Assembly: GCF_963678635.1 (NCBI RefSeq)
Contig: NC_087069.1
Span: 17,336,660 to 17,400,659 of the forward strand
Source: Symsagittifera roscoffensis
Lineage: Eukaryota > Xenacoelomorpha > Acoela > Convolutidae
Length of the DNA: 64,000 nucleotides
Reading direction: 5' to 3'
Notes under the pieces: generated by a model
Database searches by the model: none
What the model was told of the DNA's origin: nothing
Seen by the model: the letters and a program-made list of their open reading frames with translations, nothing else
Shown: one piece after another, positions 11,861 to 22,299 of the stretch
Layout of the letters: each line of letters opens with the position of its first letter
Position numbering within the stretch: position 1 is the stretch's first letter
Position numbers and translations under genes: made by a program

Positions 11861-12399
11861 ATATCCGGCGGAACAAAATAAAATCACCTGGAAAAACTTA
11901 AGTAAAAGCTAGACAAGTTAGATAGCAAAAACATGATATATACATCCGTTGACAAAGGAAAATTTGGATGTAAAGAGGTCAAATTGCGGGGCTTCGTAAA
12001 TAATTAAAACTGCACCACATTGATGCAAAAAAAACAAGTAATTTTTAAATTTTCAACATCCAAAAATGTTCAAGATGCTGAATTGTTCGTGAGTTCTATG
12101 TTCTGTCCAACAATTGAGCAAATTATCACCCAACATTGCAATCAATTCTGGGGGAAGCACTTAAAGAGAGTTACGGCCTATATTTTCTCAATGTAAGGAA
12201 CAGACTCTCCGTAATTTACAAAATCCTCGTTTACAATGAGAGAGCAGTTCAGCCCAAACAATTAAGTCCAATCCTGATCGATTCATTGCATTTAACCAAT
12301 CCAGGATAAGGAGTAATGGTAGAGGCAGAGAAACAGGTATGTTATTCCTATTTTCGCAGAGAAATATAGAAAAAAGGATAGAAACCATAAATTAATGTC

Positions 12400-12640
12400 G
12401 GCAGAAACAGTGTTTGAATCTAACACAGAAAAAAAATTCAACTGGATATCGCAGGTCCATTTCCGAAGAATGAAAGAACGAAGAACTAAGAAATGTGTAT
12501 ACTAGTGAGGGTTGACAAGTCTCTCCCGTTTTCCAATAGCAATTGTTGTTGCGAATGACAGCTAACACTATCAATAGAATTATGCAAAGGCACATCGTTA
12601 ACCACAATGTCATCCCATCCCAAGAGACAACATCAATTTA
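12400..12640 (+). pseudogene. Integrase core remnant
   Basis: The frame from about 12430 reads FQLDIAGPFPKNERTKN, equivalent to the start of the gypsy integrase catalytic core (first catalytic Asp in a D-x-x-GP-x-P context), and then meets stops. The rest of the core is eroded. Its position after the RT remnant fits pol order. Confidence 0.5.
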
Positions 12641-12870
12641 TTCTTGGCTCCTGACCAGAACATTAAAGAAATTAAGAAAATAAATAAATCATTTAAACCA
12701 AAAAGCTAGCTTTCGATGCGAGGAAATTCATCAGCAACGTTAAGAATTACACCAAACACTACAACAAAAATCAATTTTCTGGGCCCACTTTGATAAAAAC
12801 CTCTTCTCCAAAACAGTTCAAACTCTCAAGCAAAAATAATAACTTCTTGCGTTTAGGCAAAAAAACTCTT

Positions 12871-13077
12871 GACGAAAACGTCACTTCCAGCAGCGGCAAT
12901 GTGAAATCGGGATACAATCAGCGAGGTAGAGCTGGTTTTAGTATACATAGGGCAACAACCATCTACCTGGTTTTAGATTGATTATCTGGTGGTCGCTCTA
13001 TGTATATTAAAACCAGCTCTTCCTCGCTTAGTGCATCCCGATTACACATTGCCTCTGCTGGAAGTGACGTTTTTGTC
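12871..13077. repeat. Hairpin 1 of array
   Basis: Foldback copy with the ~9-base deletion near the loop and a few private changes in the left arm (GACGAAAACG instead of GACAAAAACG). Confidence 0.85.
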
Positions 13078-13529
13078 AGGAGTTTTTAAACGACACAAAT
13101 CCACAGCCTCAGAGAATAGACACTGAAGAGGAGACATCAACTAGTTGATACGATGCGGGGGAAAAAGGTAAATCAGTACTACACCTAAAATGAACCAATT
13201 TATCCGATTAAACTTGAAAATAGCACAAAGGAACAGCAAGAGACTTAAGCAAAGTTTCCCAATAGGTCCACCTATAGCGTACCTACTTTTATGTGTCGAC
13301 CTCCCAATAGCGCACTTTCTTTTATTTATTGAACTTCACCATATGGCTCAACCAAAAAGTTTCAACCAAAAAAAAACCCGAAATTGATAACGCAGATTTA
13401 CAACGAGAAAACTAATACACTTGTTTCTATATTAAAAAAATGACAAGGTCACCCCTTTTACCGTTTTAAGCATCCGTAACACAAAAAAGCTCAAGATTGG
13501 GACAAAATTTCAAACAAATTCAAGATTGG

Positions 13530-13736
13530 GACAAAAACGTCACTTCCAGCAGAGGCAATGTGAAATCGGGATACAATCAGCGAGGTAGAGCTGGTTTTAG
13601 TATACATAGGGCAACAACCATCTACCTGGTTTTAGATTGATTATCTGGTGGTCGCTCTATGTATATTAAAACCAGCTCTTCCTCGCTTAGTGCATCCCGA
13701 TTACACATTGCCTCTGCTGGAAGTGACGTTTTTGTC
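13530..13736. repeat. Hairpin 2 of array
   Basis: Foldback copy sharing the loop-side deletion of hairpin 1. Confidence 0.85.
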
Positions 13737-14190
13737 AGGAGTTTTTAAACGACACAAATCCACAGCCTCAGAGAATAGACACTGAAGAGGAGACATCAAC
13801 TAGTTGATACGATGCGGGGGGAAAAAGGTAAATCAGCACTACACCTAAAGTGAACCAATTTATCCGATTAAACTTGAAAATAGCACAAAGGAACAGCAAG
13901 AGACTAAGGCAAAGTTTCCCAATAGGTCCACCTATAGCGTACCTACTTTTATGTGTCGACCTCCCAATAGCGCACTTACTTTTATTTATTGAACTTCACC
14001 ATATGGCTCAAACAAAAAGTTTCAACCAAAAAAAAACCCGAAATTGATAACGCAGATTTACAACGAGAAAACTAATACACTTGTTTCTATATTAAAAAAA
14101 ATGACAAGGTCACCCCTTTTACCGTTTTAAGCATCCGTAACACAAAAAAGCTCAAGATTGGGACAAAATTTCAAACAAATTCAAGATTGG

Positions 14191-14406
14191 GACAAAAACG
14201 TCACTTCCAGCAGAGGCAATGTGAAATCGGGATACAATCAGCGAGGTAGAGCTGGTTTTAGTATACATAGGGCAACCACCAGAGAATCAATCTACCTGGT
14301 TTTAGATTGATTATCTGGTGGTCGCTCTATGTATATTAAAACCAGCTCTTCCTCGCTTAGTGCATCCCGATTACACATTGCCTCTGCTGGAAGTGACGTT
14401 TTTGTC
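14191..14406. repeat. Hairpin 3 of array
   Basis: Full-length foldback: two arms of about 103 bases with about nine mismatches around a 10-base loop ACCTGGTTTT. Confidence 0.88.
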
Positions 14407-14858
14407 AGGAGTTTTTAAACGACACAAACCCACAGCCTCAGAGAATAGACACTGTAGAGGAGACATCAACTAGTTGATACGATGCGGGGGGAAAAATGTA
14501 AATCAGTACTACACCTAAAGTGAACCAATTTATCCGATTAAACTTGAAAATAGCACAAAGGAACAGCAAGAGACTAAAGCAAAGTTTCCCAATAGGTCCA
14601 CCTATAGCGTACCAACTTTTATGTGTCGACCTCCCAATAGCGCACTTACTTTTATTTATTGAACTTCACCATATGGCTCAACCAAAAAGTTTCAACCAAA
14701 AAAAACCCGAAATTGATAACGCAGATTTACAACGAGAAAACTAATACACTTGTTTCTATATTAAAAAAATGACAAGGTCACCCCTTTTACCGTTTTAAGC
14801 ATCCGTAACACAAAAAAGCTCAAAATTGGGACAAAATTTCAAACAAATTCAAGATTGG

Positions 14859-15074
14859 GACAAAAACGTCACTTCCAGCAGAGGCAATGTGAAATCGGGA
14901 TACAATCAGCGAGGTAGAGCTGGTTTTAGTATACATAGGGCAACCACCAGAGAATCAATCTACCTGGTTTTAGATTGATTATCTGGTGGTCGCTCTATGT
15001 ATATTAAAACCAGCTCTTCCTCGCTTAGTGCATCCCGATTACACATTGCCTCTGCTGGAAGTGACGTTTTTGTC
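14859..15074. repeat. Hairpin 4 of array
   Basis: Full-length foldback, same arm mismatches as hairpin 3. Confidence 0.88.
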
Positions 15075-15527
15075 AGGAGTTTTTAAACGACACAAATCCA
15101 CAGCCTCAGAGAATAGACACTGAAGAGGAGACATCAACTAGTTGATACGATGCGGGGGGAAAAGGTAAATCAGTACTACACCTAAAATGAACCAATTTAT
15201 CCGATTAAACTTGAAAATAGCACAAAGGAACAGCAAGAGACTAAAGCAAAGTTTCCCAATAGGTCCACCTATAGCGTACCTACTTTTATGTGTCGACCTC
15301 CCAATAGCGCACTTACTTTTATTTATTGAACTTCACCATATGGCTCAACCAAAAAGTTTCAACCAAAAAAAAACCCGAAATTGATAACGCAGATTTACAA
15401 CGAGAAAACTAATACACTTGTTTCTATATTTAAAAAAATGACAAGGTCACCCCTTTTACCGTTTTAAGCATCCGTAACACAAAAAAGCTCAAGATTGGGA
15501 CAAAATTTCAAACAAATTCAAGATTGG

Positions 15528-15743
15528 GACAAAAACGTCACTTCCAGCAGAGGCAATGTGAAATCGGGATACAATCAGCGAGGTAGAGCTGGTTTTAGTA
15601 TACATAGGGCAACCACCAGAGAATCAATCTACCTGGTTTTAGATTGATTATCTGGTGGTCGCTCTATGTATATTAAAACCAGCTCTTCCTCGCTTAGTGC
15701 ATCCCGATTACACATTGCCTCTGCTGGAAGTGACGTTTTTGTC
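15528..15743. repeat. Hairpin 5 of array
   Basis: Full-length foldback, same arm mismatches as hairpin 3. Confidence 0.88.
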
Positions 15744-16196
15744 AGGAGTTTTTAAACGACACAAATCCACAGCCTCAGAAAATAGACACTGAAGAGGAGA
15801 CATCAACTAGTTGATACGATGCGGGGGAAAAAAGTAAATCAGTACTACACCTAAAGTGAACCAATTTATCCGATTAAACTTGAAAATAGCACAAAGGAAC
15901 AGCAAGAGACTAAAGCAAAGTTTCCCAATAGGTCCACCTATAGCGTACCTACTTTTATGTGTCGACCTCCCAATAGCGCATTTACTTTTATTTATTGAAC
16001 TTCACCATATGGCTCAACCAAAAAGTTTCAACCAAAAAAAAAACCCGAAATTGATAACGCAGATTTACAACGAGAAAACTAATACACTTGTTTCTATATT
16101 AAAAAAATGACAAGGTCACCCCTTTTACCGTTTTAAGCATCCGTAAAACAAAAAAGCTCAAGATTGGGACAAAATTTCAAACAAATTCAAGATTGG

Positions 16197-16398
16197 GACA
16201 AAAACGTCACTTCCAGCAGAAGCAATGTGAAATCGGGATACAATCAGCGAGGTAGAGCTGGTTTTAGTATACATAGGGCAATCACCAGAGAATCAATCTA
16301 CCTGGTTTTAGATTGATTATCTGGTGGTTGCTCTATGTATATTGAAACCAGCTCTTCATCGCTTAGTGCATCCCGATTTTACATTGCCTCTGCTGGAA
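16197..16398. repeat. Hairpin 6 of array, truncated
   Basis: The right arm stops after CTCTGCTGGAA and lacks the last ~14 bases that close the other hairpins. Unrelated sequence follows, so this is the array boundary. Confidence 0.85.
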
Positions 16399-17040
16399 AT
16401 TGTTTGAGTGTTGGAAACTAAAACAAAAACCAAGGATTCTCCAACGCTCATTTCAAATTTATTGAAAATGGGTGTATTGTTAAAATCACCAGACATCATG
16501 AGTACGAGGGGGCGGAAAACAACAAAAAGATTTCAGACACGACAGTAGCTCTCGTAACCTTGAGTTTACGGGAAAAGCAGGTCCGCCGCATTTAAAGGTT
16601 TTAATGCGTAAAAAAGTCACTTACCAATGGCTAAAAAACATTTTTTGAGCACCAAAAGCAAAAGTGGGCTACCAGACGGAGTATATCTCAAGCACGCTTA
16701 CGTCAACCACAGACGAGCCAACCACAACAATCAGTCTCAAAAATTTCTAAACGCCAATCCCCAAAGAACTTCCAAGTAGTGATACACTATTGAAAAAACG
16801 GGCACTAGGACCGCAAAGTTTATCTATGCCATTTGTGAAAAAAGGACCCAACTAGAAACTGAAAGTCGGAGAAAATCAAAGAACGGAATGTACGTAACAA
16901 ACCAACTGGCATGGTAACCGAAAGAAAAAGTGCATCTGAAACGCAATTCGAATGCGACACCTCGATCTCACCATTATCAGATTCAGACCCTAACAGAAAA
17001 ACAGTGTCGCCAAAAACCCTGTCGCAAAAACATCGGATGT
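16399..17040. other. No recognisable gene
   Basis: Unique-looking sequence between the hairpin array and a solo LTR. No supported ORF or RNA. Confidence 0.5.
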
Positions 17041-17460
17041 AACCTTCATAACCCATAAATCACGCAAATAACCTTCCATAAGCCAGAATATAAAAGCGAG
17101 TAACTTGAACAAGATTAAAACCAGTTGGCCGAGCGGTCTAGAAAAAATTCTAGAACTTGACGCGACAGGTCCGGCGTAGGTTCGAGCCCCACAAAAACTC
17201 ATGTTTTTTTACCCCAATTAAAATTTATGTATAACTAAAACTAATAGTAACCAAGGAAAAATGAGCTTGTCTGGCAGGTTATTGCAGTCTGTATGTGATT
17301 TACAGCGTATCAAAAAAGCTGCTAATGTTCCAGCCGTGATAATGCCGATTTGTTGAACAATGTTAAAACAGATATTTTAACCCTTTAAATCGAAAAGTTC
17401 TGCTATTTATGCCGTTTCCAGAATAAATTCAATTTGGTTATATCTTCGTTGATTAAATAT
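17041..17460 (+). mobile_element. Solo BEL/Pao-type LTR (diverged copy)
   Basis: About 410 bp collinear with 48590-49000. Shared blocks include CACG(C/T)AAATAACC(T/C)TCCAT(A/G)AGCCAGAAT, the tRNA-like core, CTTGTCTGGCAGGTTATTGC and AAAGCTGCTAATGTT. The copy at 48.6 kb lies directly after a BEL/Pao pol terminus, which identifies the family. No BEL coding sequence adjoins this copy, so it is a solo LTR or a fragment. Confidence 0.6.
17120..17192 (+). other. tRNA-Leu-like sequence inside the LTR
   Basis: The A-box-like TGGCCGAGCGGT (17126-17137) and B-box-like GGTTCGAGCCCC (17179-17190) have the spacing and variable-arm-like insert of a class II (Leu/Ser) tRNA. The anticodon arm does not fold well and the acceptor ends do not pair, so it is not a functional tRNA. 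It may still act as an internal Pol III promoter. Confidence 0.55.
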
Positions 17461-17958
17461 CAAAACTTTATAGTTTAGAGGTGAGGGCGGTCACATTTTT
17501 GGTGCCGCGACCTGGGAATCCTTTAAATTTTGTGTTTTTTGAACACTTTACTTTGATCAACCCGATTCAAGCAAGCAAATTCACAATAATGTCATCAAAT
17601 CAAATTAAAATGTTAAAAACTCAGAAAAAAGTAAATTTTCTGATGTTTTTGGTTCTTATAATTCAATTTAAAACTAAGGTTGTTTTGGTAACGTACTCCA
17701 ACTCGAACCCATCATCCGATCCATATAACCCAACGAAAACCCCGGAATCGAAAATAAAGTGTTTGATCAGTTTTGGCAAAAACGCAAAAAAGTAGAAAAA
17801 TGCTGCCACACTGATGATCATAACGAAATAGCGTGATACGCCACCGAAAATTATCAACAAAAAATCCGAAATTTCAAAAATTCTCCAATTATAATAATAA
17901 TTTAGGATACATCCATGGGAGTTAGCTCCCGAATCAAGTTTATGAGATCAAACATATT
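17461..17958. other. No recognisable feature
   Basis: AT-rich DNA between the solo LTR and the LINE fragment. Its open frames (17481-17860, both strands) have no support. Confidence 0.5.
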
Positions 17959-18854
17959 TTAGTTTAATGAGTTTAGTTTTTTGAAGTTTAAGCATCTTGT
18001 GCATCCGCAGTTGATTCTCCAGGTGCAGGTATCGACTTCATTGTAGATTTTCTCGTAGAATTGCCAGTACACTCTTGATATTTTTGGTTTAAACGAGTCA
18101 CTTAATAGGACTTCATATTTCAGGTGATCGTGAAATCTGTTTGTCAGGCTGCAGGCGCGTTGCCAGAAATCAGATTCGCATTTATGAAGTCGAAAGTTCT
18201 TCGCGTTGAAACGTCTTGTTGTTTTCGGTCGATTTGATTCAGTGATTTCTATAAATCGCCACCATTCCAGGTCGGTCTTTCCTCTTAGAATGTTCGCGAA
18301 CAAAAGTAGTACATGCATTTATTGGTAAAGAGACAAAGGAAGAATTTGAAGAGTGGTTAGCCTCGATTTATAAGGAATTTGTTTATTTCCAAGTATCCAT
18401 TTCGTTGCTCTCTGTTGCCTTTTTTCTAAGGTGGCAAGATCTTGCTTTGAGGGTTTCCAGACTGATGATGCGTAGCTAACGATAGGTACTACATAGCTTT
18501 TACATGCATTTTATCTGTTGTTCATGGTTGTGGCAGGTGATAAGTTTCTTTTGATGCAGTATAGGGCCTTCAGTGTTTTGCTCGCACGATTGTTTGCATG
18601 AGAAAAAAAGTTAGGATTTTTTGACATTATCATTCCAAGATCTTTAAGTTCGTTAAGCTGTTCGAATTTGTACGAGAATATACTTAGGTTGCACTCGCCC
18701 TTAATTACTAGTGTTTTGCTCTTGGTCATATTGAGGCGCATTTCATTGGTTTCACAACACTTCCAGATCTTTCTAATATCGATGTGCAGGATAGTCGGGT
18801 CGGTGCCAATAATTTTGTAGTCATCCGCATAGCCGTAGTACGATGACATGACAC
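17959..18854 (-). pseudogene. LINE reverse transcriptase, C-terminal half (split by giant element)
   Basis: Reading from 18859 down, the frame starts with GYADDYKIIGTDP, the non-LTR RT catalytic block, then ETNEMRLNMTKSKTLVI and the LKDLGMIMSKN region. After a frame change (about 18510) come YVVPIVSYASSVWKPS and LEKRQQRATKWI (about 18480-18380). A stop near 18320 precedes MHVLLLFANILRGKTDLE and a C-terminal part ending near 17959. This is the usual C-terminal layout of CR1/jockey-like LINE RTs. The 5' half is on the same strand at 45262-45714, on the other side of the giant LTR element. Confidence 0.85.
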
Positions 18855-18859
18855 ATTTT
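18855..18859. repeat. Candidate target-site duplication, left
   Basis: ATTTT immediately before the 5' LTR. The same five bases directly follow the 3' LTR at 45257-45261. The motif is simple, so chance is possible. Confidence 0.5.
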
Positions 18860-19664
18860 TGTGCCATTCTGCCAGATGACACAGCACAACCTTCCGGCGA
18901 CGTAAAAAAGAACGACTAAAGGCCTTATTGATGAAAAAGTATTGCAAAGGAGGGTCGGAATATTCTAGAATTGTTATTTTTAAAATTTCGATTGGAAGAA
19001 GAATATTTCTCAGAAATACGAAAAACGGCCATTTTGACTGAAAAATCACGAAAATCAGAACAACGACAGATATTGTGAAAAACAGTCGTACCAGAGACGG
19101 AAAACACGAAGCCGCTTATCGTGGCAACAACGCACGATAAGACACTTGTTAACAGATATTGGTGGAGAAGGAGGCTTCAGTGGGGGAAGAAATACACCAC
19201 GGAACCCTCCCGGGACACGAATTATAAAAGATAAGAGCGTTATCTCAGGAATATTGCGGGAGCGGAGGCTTGGTCCCCCAGAGACTGTTCTATGTGAAGG
19301 GACTGTGTAAACCAACTTTATAGCTGCTGTAATGTCATAGATCTTAATTAACACCATTATTGTTTAATATTTCAGAGTATGAGTAGCTAGAAAGAGGAAA
19401 GGGTCAATCCATCTCCAATGGATTTAATATAGGACTGTCACACAAAAACATGTTAAAATAGGTTGTTCGAGCCGTGTTTTTAATGACAATCACGTAGTCT
19501 GAGGATCCGAGACTCAGCTATGTGGTTGTGTTCGCATGTAAACGAAAGCTGATCAAAAGTCGTTTGACTGATGGCCTAAAAATGGTAACTTTTTACTTTG
19601 CCCTAAACAGACCAGAAAATCAACTGGCAAGGTCGAGACGGTGAAAAACGAGTAGGATTAAGGT
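18860..19664 (+). repeat. 5' LTR of giant element
   Basis: About 805 bp repeated at 44450-45256 with roughly a dozen differences by eye, so the insertion is recent but not brand new. It starts TGTGCCATTCTGCC. The 3' end has no CA dinucleotide and was placed by loss of homology and the ATTTT duplication. No obvious TGG-starting primer binding site follows (ACTGACGCCTGCCAGTCG). Confidence 0.85.
19223..19230 (+). promoter_or_regulatory. LTR TATA box (5' copy)
   Basis: TATAAAAG in the middle of the LTR on the coding strand, conserved in the 3' LTR at 44815-44822. It is the likely Pol II promoter of the element's genomic RNA. Confidence 0.6.
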
Positions 19665-19888
19665 AACTGACGCCTGCCAGTCGTTAATAGGTACTTTTTC
19701 TACGCTCCGTCACTGTGTAGTATTTGGGCGAATGTTACATAGACGTTTTTATGGCGCTCCTGGGTGGGCCTGTTAAAGGCATGAAACCATCATGATCAGC
19801 AAGCGTCTCAGCGACGTACCCTCCGCTCCGGGCGTATGCCCAAGTTAGAGGCCTTAATGACCGTTGTTGTACTAGGGGGAAGGTGCGT

Positions 19889-19955
19889 ACCCTCCGTCTA
19901 GTACAATTTAGCTTTTTAACTTAGTTAACACCGAAAATTCCGGGGGCCGGAGGGT
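19889..19955 (+). other. 67-nt leader hairpin module 1
   Basis: ACCCTCC at the 5' end and GGAGGGT at the 3' end form a 7-bp closing stem. An inner TTAAC/GTTAA stem is visible. Confidence 0.65.
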
Positions 19956-20264
19956 TAGGTGGGAAATCTAGAGCCCACTTGTCCTGAGGCCCCAGGACCA
20001 AAAACAATTAAAGAGAAAGTGTAAAACCAAACAAAAATAGTGTATAACCAAGAAAAAGCCAAAAATAAATTTATTTAAAAACAAAAAAGTACAAAAAACA
20101 GTAAAAAAATCCAAGAAAGACCAAAAACAGTAAAAAAATGTAAAGTGACAGTTTATATGTTATTTCCGGACGAGATGTGATCTGACCTTCCTATTTGTTG
20201 TTGTTTCAGATTGATTTTTATCGTTTCTGATAGAAAGATTGTGTGTTTTGGTGAAGGGTTGGAT

Positions 20265-20331
20265 ACCCTCCCTCGAGTGTAATTTGAGTGTTTAAGCACG
20301 TTAATGGTGATTTTGCCGGTGGCCGGAGGGC
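20265..20331 (+). other. 67-nt leader hairpin module 2
   Basis: ACCCTCC and GGAGGGC close the module (6 bp plus a mismatch). CTC near the 5' stem can pair with GAG, and inner TTAA/TTAA is kept. Confidence 0.65.
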
Positions 20332-20490
20332 AGAGTGGCAAGCTGATCAACGTGTTCCACATTCAACAGGGACATCAAGGACAACATCCGCAACGACTGT
20401 TGGGTATCGTTGAAGCAATTTTAGTATCATTCGGGTACTATTTCGTTAAAACTTAAGTGGTGGGGGGCACGATTGGCGCGGTCCGATTGT

Positions 20491-20557
20491 ACCCTCCATC
20501 GATTACAAATTTCCGAGTTAAGGGTCTTAATTCGGTTATTTTGGTGCAAAGGAGGGT
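20491..20557 (+). other. 67-nt leader hairpin module 3
   Basis: ACCCTCC/GGAGGGT closing stem. The inside has a 10-bp helix CCGAGTTAAG/CTTAATTCGG. The inner pair is G-C here and C-G in module 1. Confidence 0.7.
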
Positions 20558-20967
20558 TTAGTACTATTCATTAACGACTACTAATAGGTTATTATCCTTA
20601 TTACATATTACTTATCTCCTAAATTAGACCCAAAAAAACACCCAATTCTGTCGAAAATCATCGATTTTCGATCAAACTGTAGACCCCCAAATTTTCGGAT
20701 ATCCGAGCTTTTCCGATAGGCAAAAAGCTTTTGTATAGAGAGTAGCTACGTAGTTCGATCCCCTTCACTAAAGAAACCGCGTGAGCAAAGACTCAGTAGA
20801 AGTTAGAAAAACGGAAATTTTTCGATCAAAATTTTGATAATTTTCTGTATTTTGTCAATCTGTTTTGGGGATCGAGTTTTTGAGTTTTTAGAGTTAGAGC
20901 AATAAATTTTTTTGCGTTAGGAGCGTGCTAGCATAACGTGCTCGGTTACTAGAGAAATTTTTGGGTA

Positions 20968-21034
20968 ACCCTCCGAGTAGCTCCGTGGATAGAGCTAACG
21001 ACTTAAGGTTTGGAAAAGGAAGGAATCGGAGGGT
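20968..21034 (+). other. 67-nt leader hairpin module 4, tRNA-like
   Basis: Closing stem CCCTCCG/CGGAGGG, followed by T and then CCA. It is followed inside by TAGCTC...GAGCTA around CGTGGATA, which resembles a tRNA D-arm, and a loop CTTAAGG. The T-arm is not convincing. It is a tRNA-like fold or coincidence, but its length matches the other three modules exactly. Confidence 0.6.
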
Positions 21035-21538
21035 CCAAATTTGATAGTTTTTGGCCAAATTTTTGTTTCTAAACCAATTTTGGTCCGGTTTTTTGCATTA
21101 TTCCAGTGCCGTACAGGACTACTACGCTCATTTCAAGTATTTTTAGGCACTTTTGACCGGAATTGCGAAAAAAGTTCTTCAGATCCTATACAGGTGGTGA
21201 AAAAGGCCATTTTGACGAACGCGTTTTTGGCGATTTCTCAAAGACTAGTTATCCGATCGGGATAATTTTGGTACCATAAGTCGACGTTTTTGACCATTTT
21301 TTCCGAATCGCAACCGTTTTTGGGATTGACAATCTCGGAAAAGAAAATTTTTTTAGAATTTGTTGGTTCGGAGGGTCCAAATTACAGGTAACCCTCCGAG
21401 CAGCAGAAAATTTTATCAAAACATCTTTTTATTCAACTGGGAAGGTTGACCGAGTCAGCCAAACTAGTTTTAAGTCAGGTAGACCACTTTTGGAGACTTT
21501 GTTGCGGTGATAAAACCCTTTTTCTTGATTTTGGGGGA

Positions 21539-21562
21539 ACCCTCCGAAGTGACCCTCCGGAG
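21539..21562 (+). repeat. 24-nt leader repeat, copy 1
   Basis: ACCCTCCGAAGTGACC followed by CTCCGGAG. CTCCG and CGGAG can pair. Copies 2 and 3 lie at 21726-21749 and 21853-21876. Confidence 0.7.
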
Positions 21563-21725
21563 TCAGCTAAACCCCTTAGCAACCCTCCTTAGTGGAAAAT
21601 TTCCACGAGATCACCCAAAGAAGTTAAAACAGCTCCCCTCAGAGCTCTTAGCTTGTTTTGACGCTTTTTGAAGCTAGTGGGAGAACCTTCTAAGCGAGAT
21701 CAAAAAATTTGAAAATTTTGGAGGT

Positions 21726-21749
21726 ACCCTCCGAAGTAACCCTCCGGAG
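21726..21749 (+). repeat. 24-nt leader repeat, copy 2
   Basis: One change relative to copy 1 and the same length. Confidence 0.7.
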
Positions 21750-21852
21750 CATATTAAGCATCTTATTGACCCTCCTTAGTAAATTTAGGGGGACCCTCCG
21801 AAGTAACTTGGGTGATTAAGGTACCCTCCTAAGTAACTTGGGCGATCAAGCT

Positions 21853-21876
21853 ACCCTCCGAGGTAAACCTCCGGAG
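21853..21876 (+). repeat. 24-nt leader repeat, copy 3
   Basis: A few changes relative to copy 1. The CTCCG/CGGAG pairing is kept. Confidence 0.65.
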
Positions 21877-22115
21877 TGTCTTAAACCTTCTAACGATCTT
21901 CCTTGTTAGAGACTTGAGTAAACCTTCTGTGGCGATTTGGGAAACGGAAAATATCCATTTAATTAGGATCATATTAGGATATTAGGCGTGCTTATCAGGG
22001 TCATAACAACCCATTCTGACCCGGGAATTCGTGATCAACTTTGGATTCTACATTGGGTGTATCAGAAGTACCCGAACAAAGAAATTTTTTTTTGGTTGTG
22101 ATTTTGGTTGTGTGG

Positions 22116-22226
22116 TTGCCTTGAGCTACTTAATAGGAAAATTCGGCAATCCGGGAACAAATAAAAGAAGACCTCGGTGAGTGTATTAGGCAAAAACACA
22201 CTCACTTGAGAAGAAAAGTTGTTCCC
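22116..22226 (+). ncRNA. Three-helix leader RNA module, copy 1
   Basis: Three helices by inspection: TTGCC (22116-22120) with GGCAA (22145-22149); GGGAACA (22153-22159) with TGTTCCC (22220-22226); GTGAGTGT (22177-22184) with ACACTCAC (22198-22205), nested inside the second. It starts TTGCCTTGAGCTACTTAATA, which is unchanged in copy 2. A cis-acting RNA element of the retroelement is inferred from its place in the leader and the compensatory changes between the two copies. Confidence 0.72.
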
Positions 22227-22299
22227 TGCTCTCGTGCACTTGGAGCGTTCCGGGTGTGGGGGAGCTTTTTCATAGACTTTAGAAATTTTCGATCAGAGG

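Larger units (their letters stand above)
10353..12870 (+). mobile_element. Decayed Ty3/gypsy-class retrotransposon
   Basis: A series of short, frame-shifted plus-strand remnants in the order expected for a gypsy element: a hydrophilic gag-like stretch (10353-11027), protease (about 11042-11320), RT (about 11560-11840) and integrase (about 12400-12640). Stops and frame changes are frequent, so it is a fossil. No LTR pair was found. The hairpin array starts at its 3' end. Confidence 0.7.
12871..16398. repeat. Tandem array of hairpin-bearing ~667-bp units
   Basis: Five full units plus a terminal hairpin. The spacing of the same point in successive units is 660, 670, 667 and 669 bp. Each unit holds a roughly 207-216 bp foldback (six copies), then about 115 bp containing the 14-bp perfect palindrome ATCAACTAGTTGAT, then a G/A-rich run GATGCGGGGGAAAAAGG. 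A 65-codon open frame follows, and finally two direct copies of TTCAAGATTGGGACAAAA. Units differ by scattered substitutions. The first two hairpins share a deletion of about 9 bases next to the loop, and the last hairpin is cut short, so the array grew by unequal exchange or replication slippage. It adjoins the 3' end of the gypsy fossil. Confidence 0.93.

Noticed and set aside
12871-16398. CRISPR-like array
   Set aside because: Repeat units of ~667 bp with near-identical spacers between hairpins in eukaryotic DNA; this is a satellite-like array.
17120-17192. Functional tRNA-Leu gene
   Set aside because: Acceptor ends do not pair and the anticodon stem is poor; only the A and B boxes and variable-arm region resemble a tRNA.
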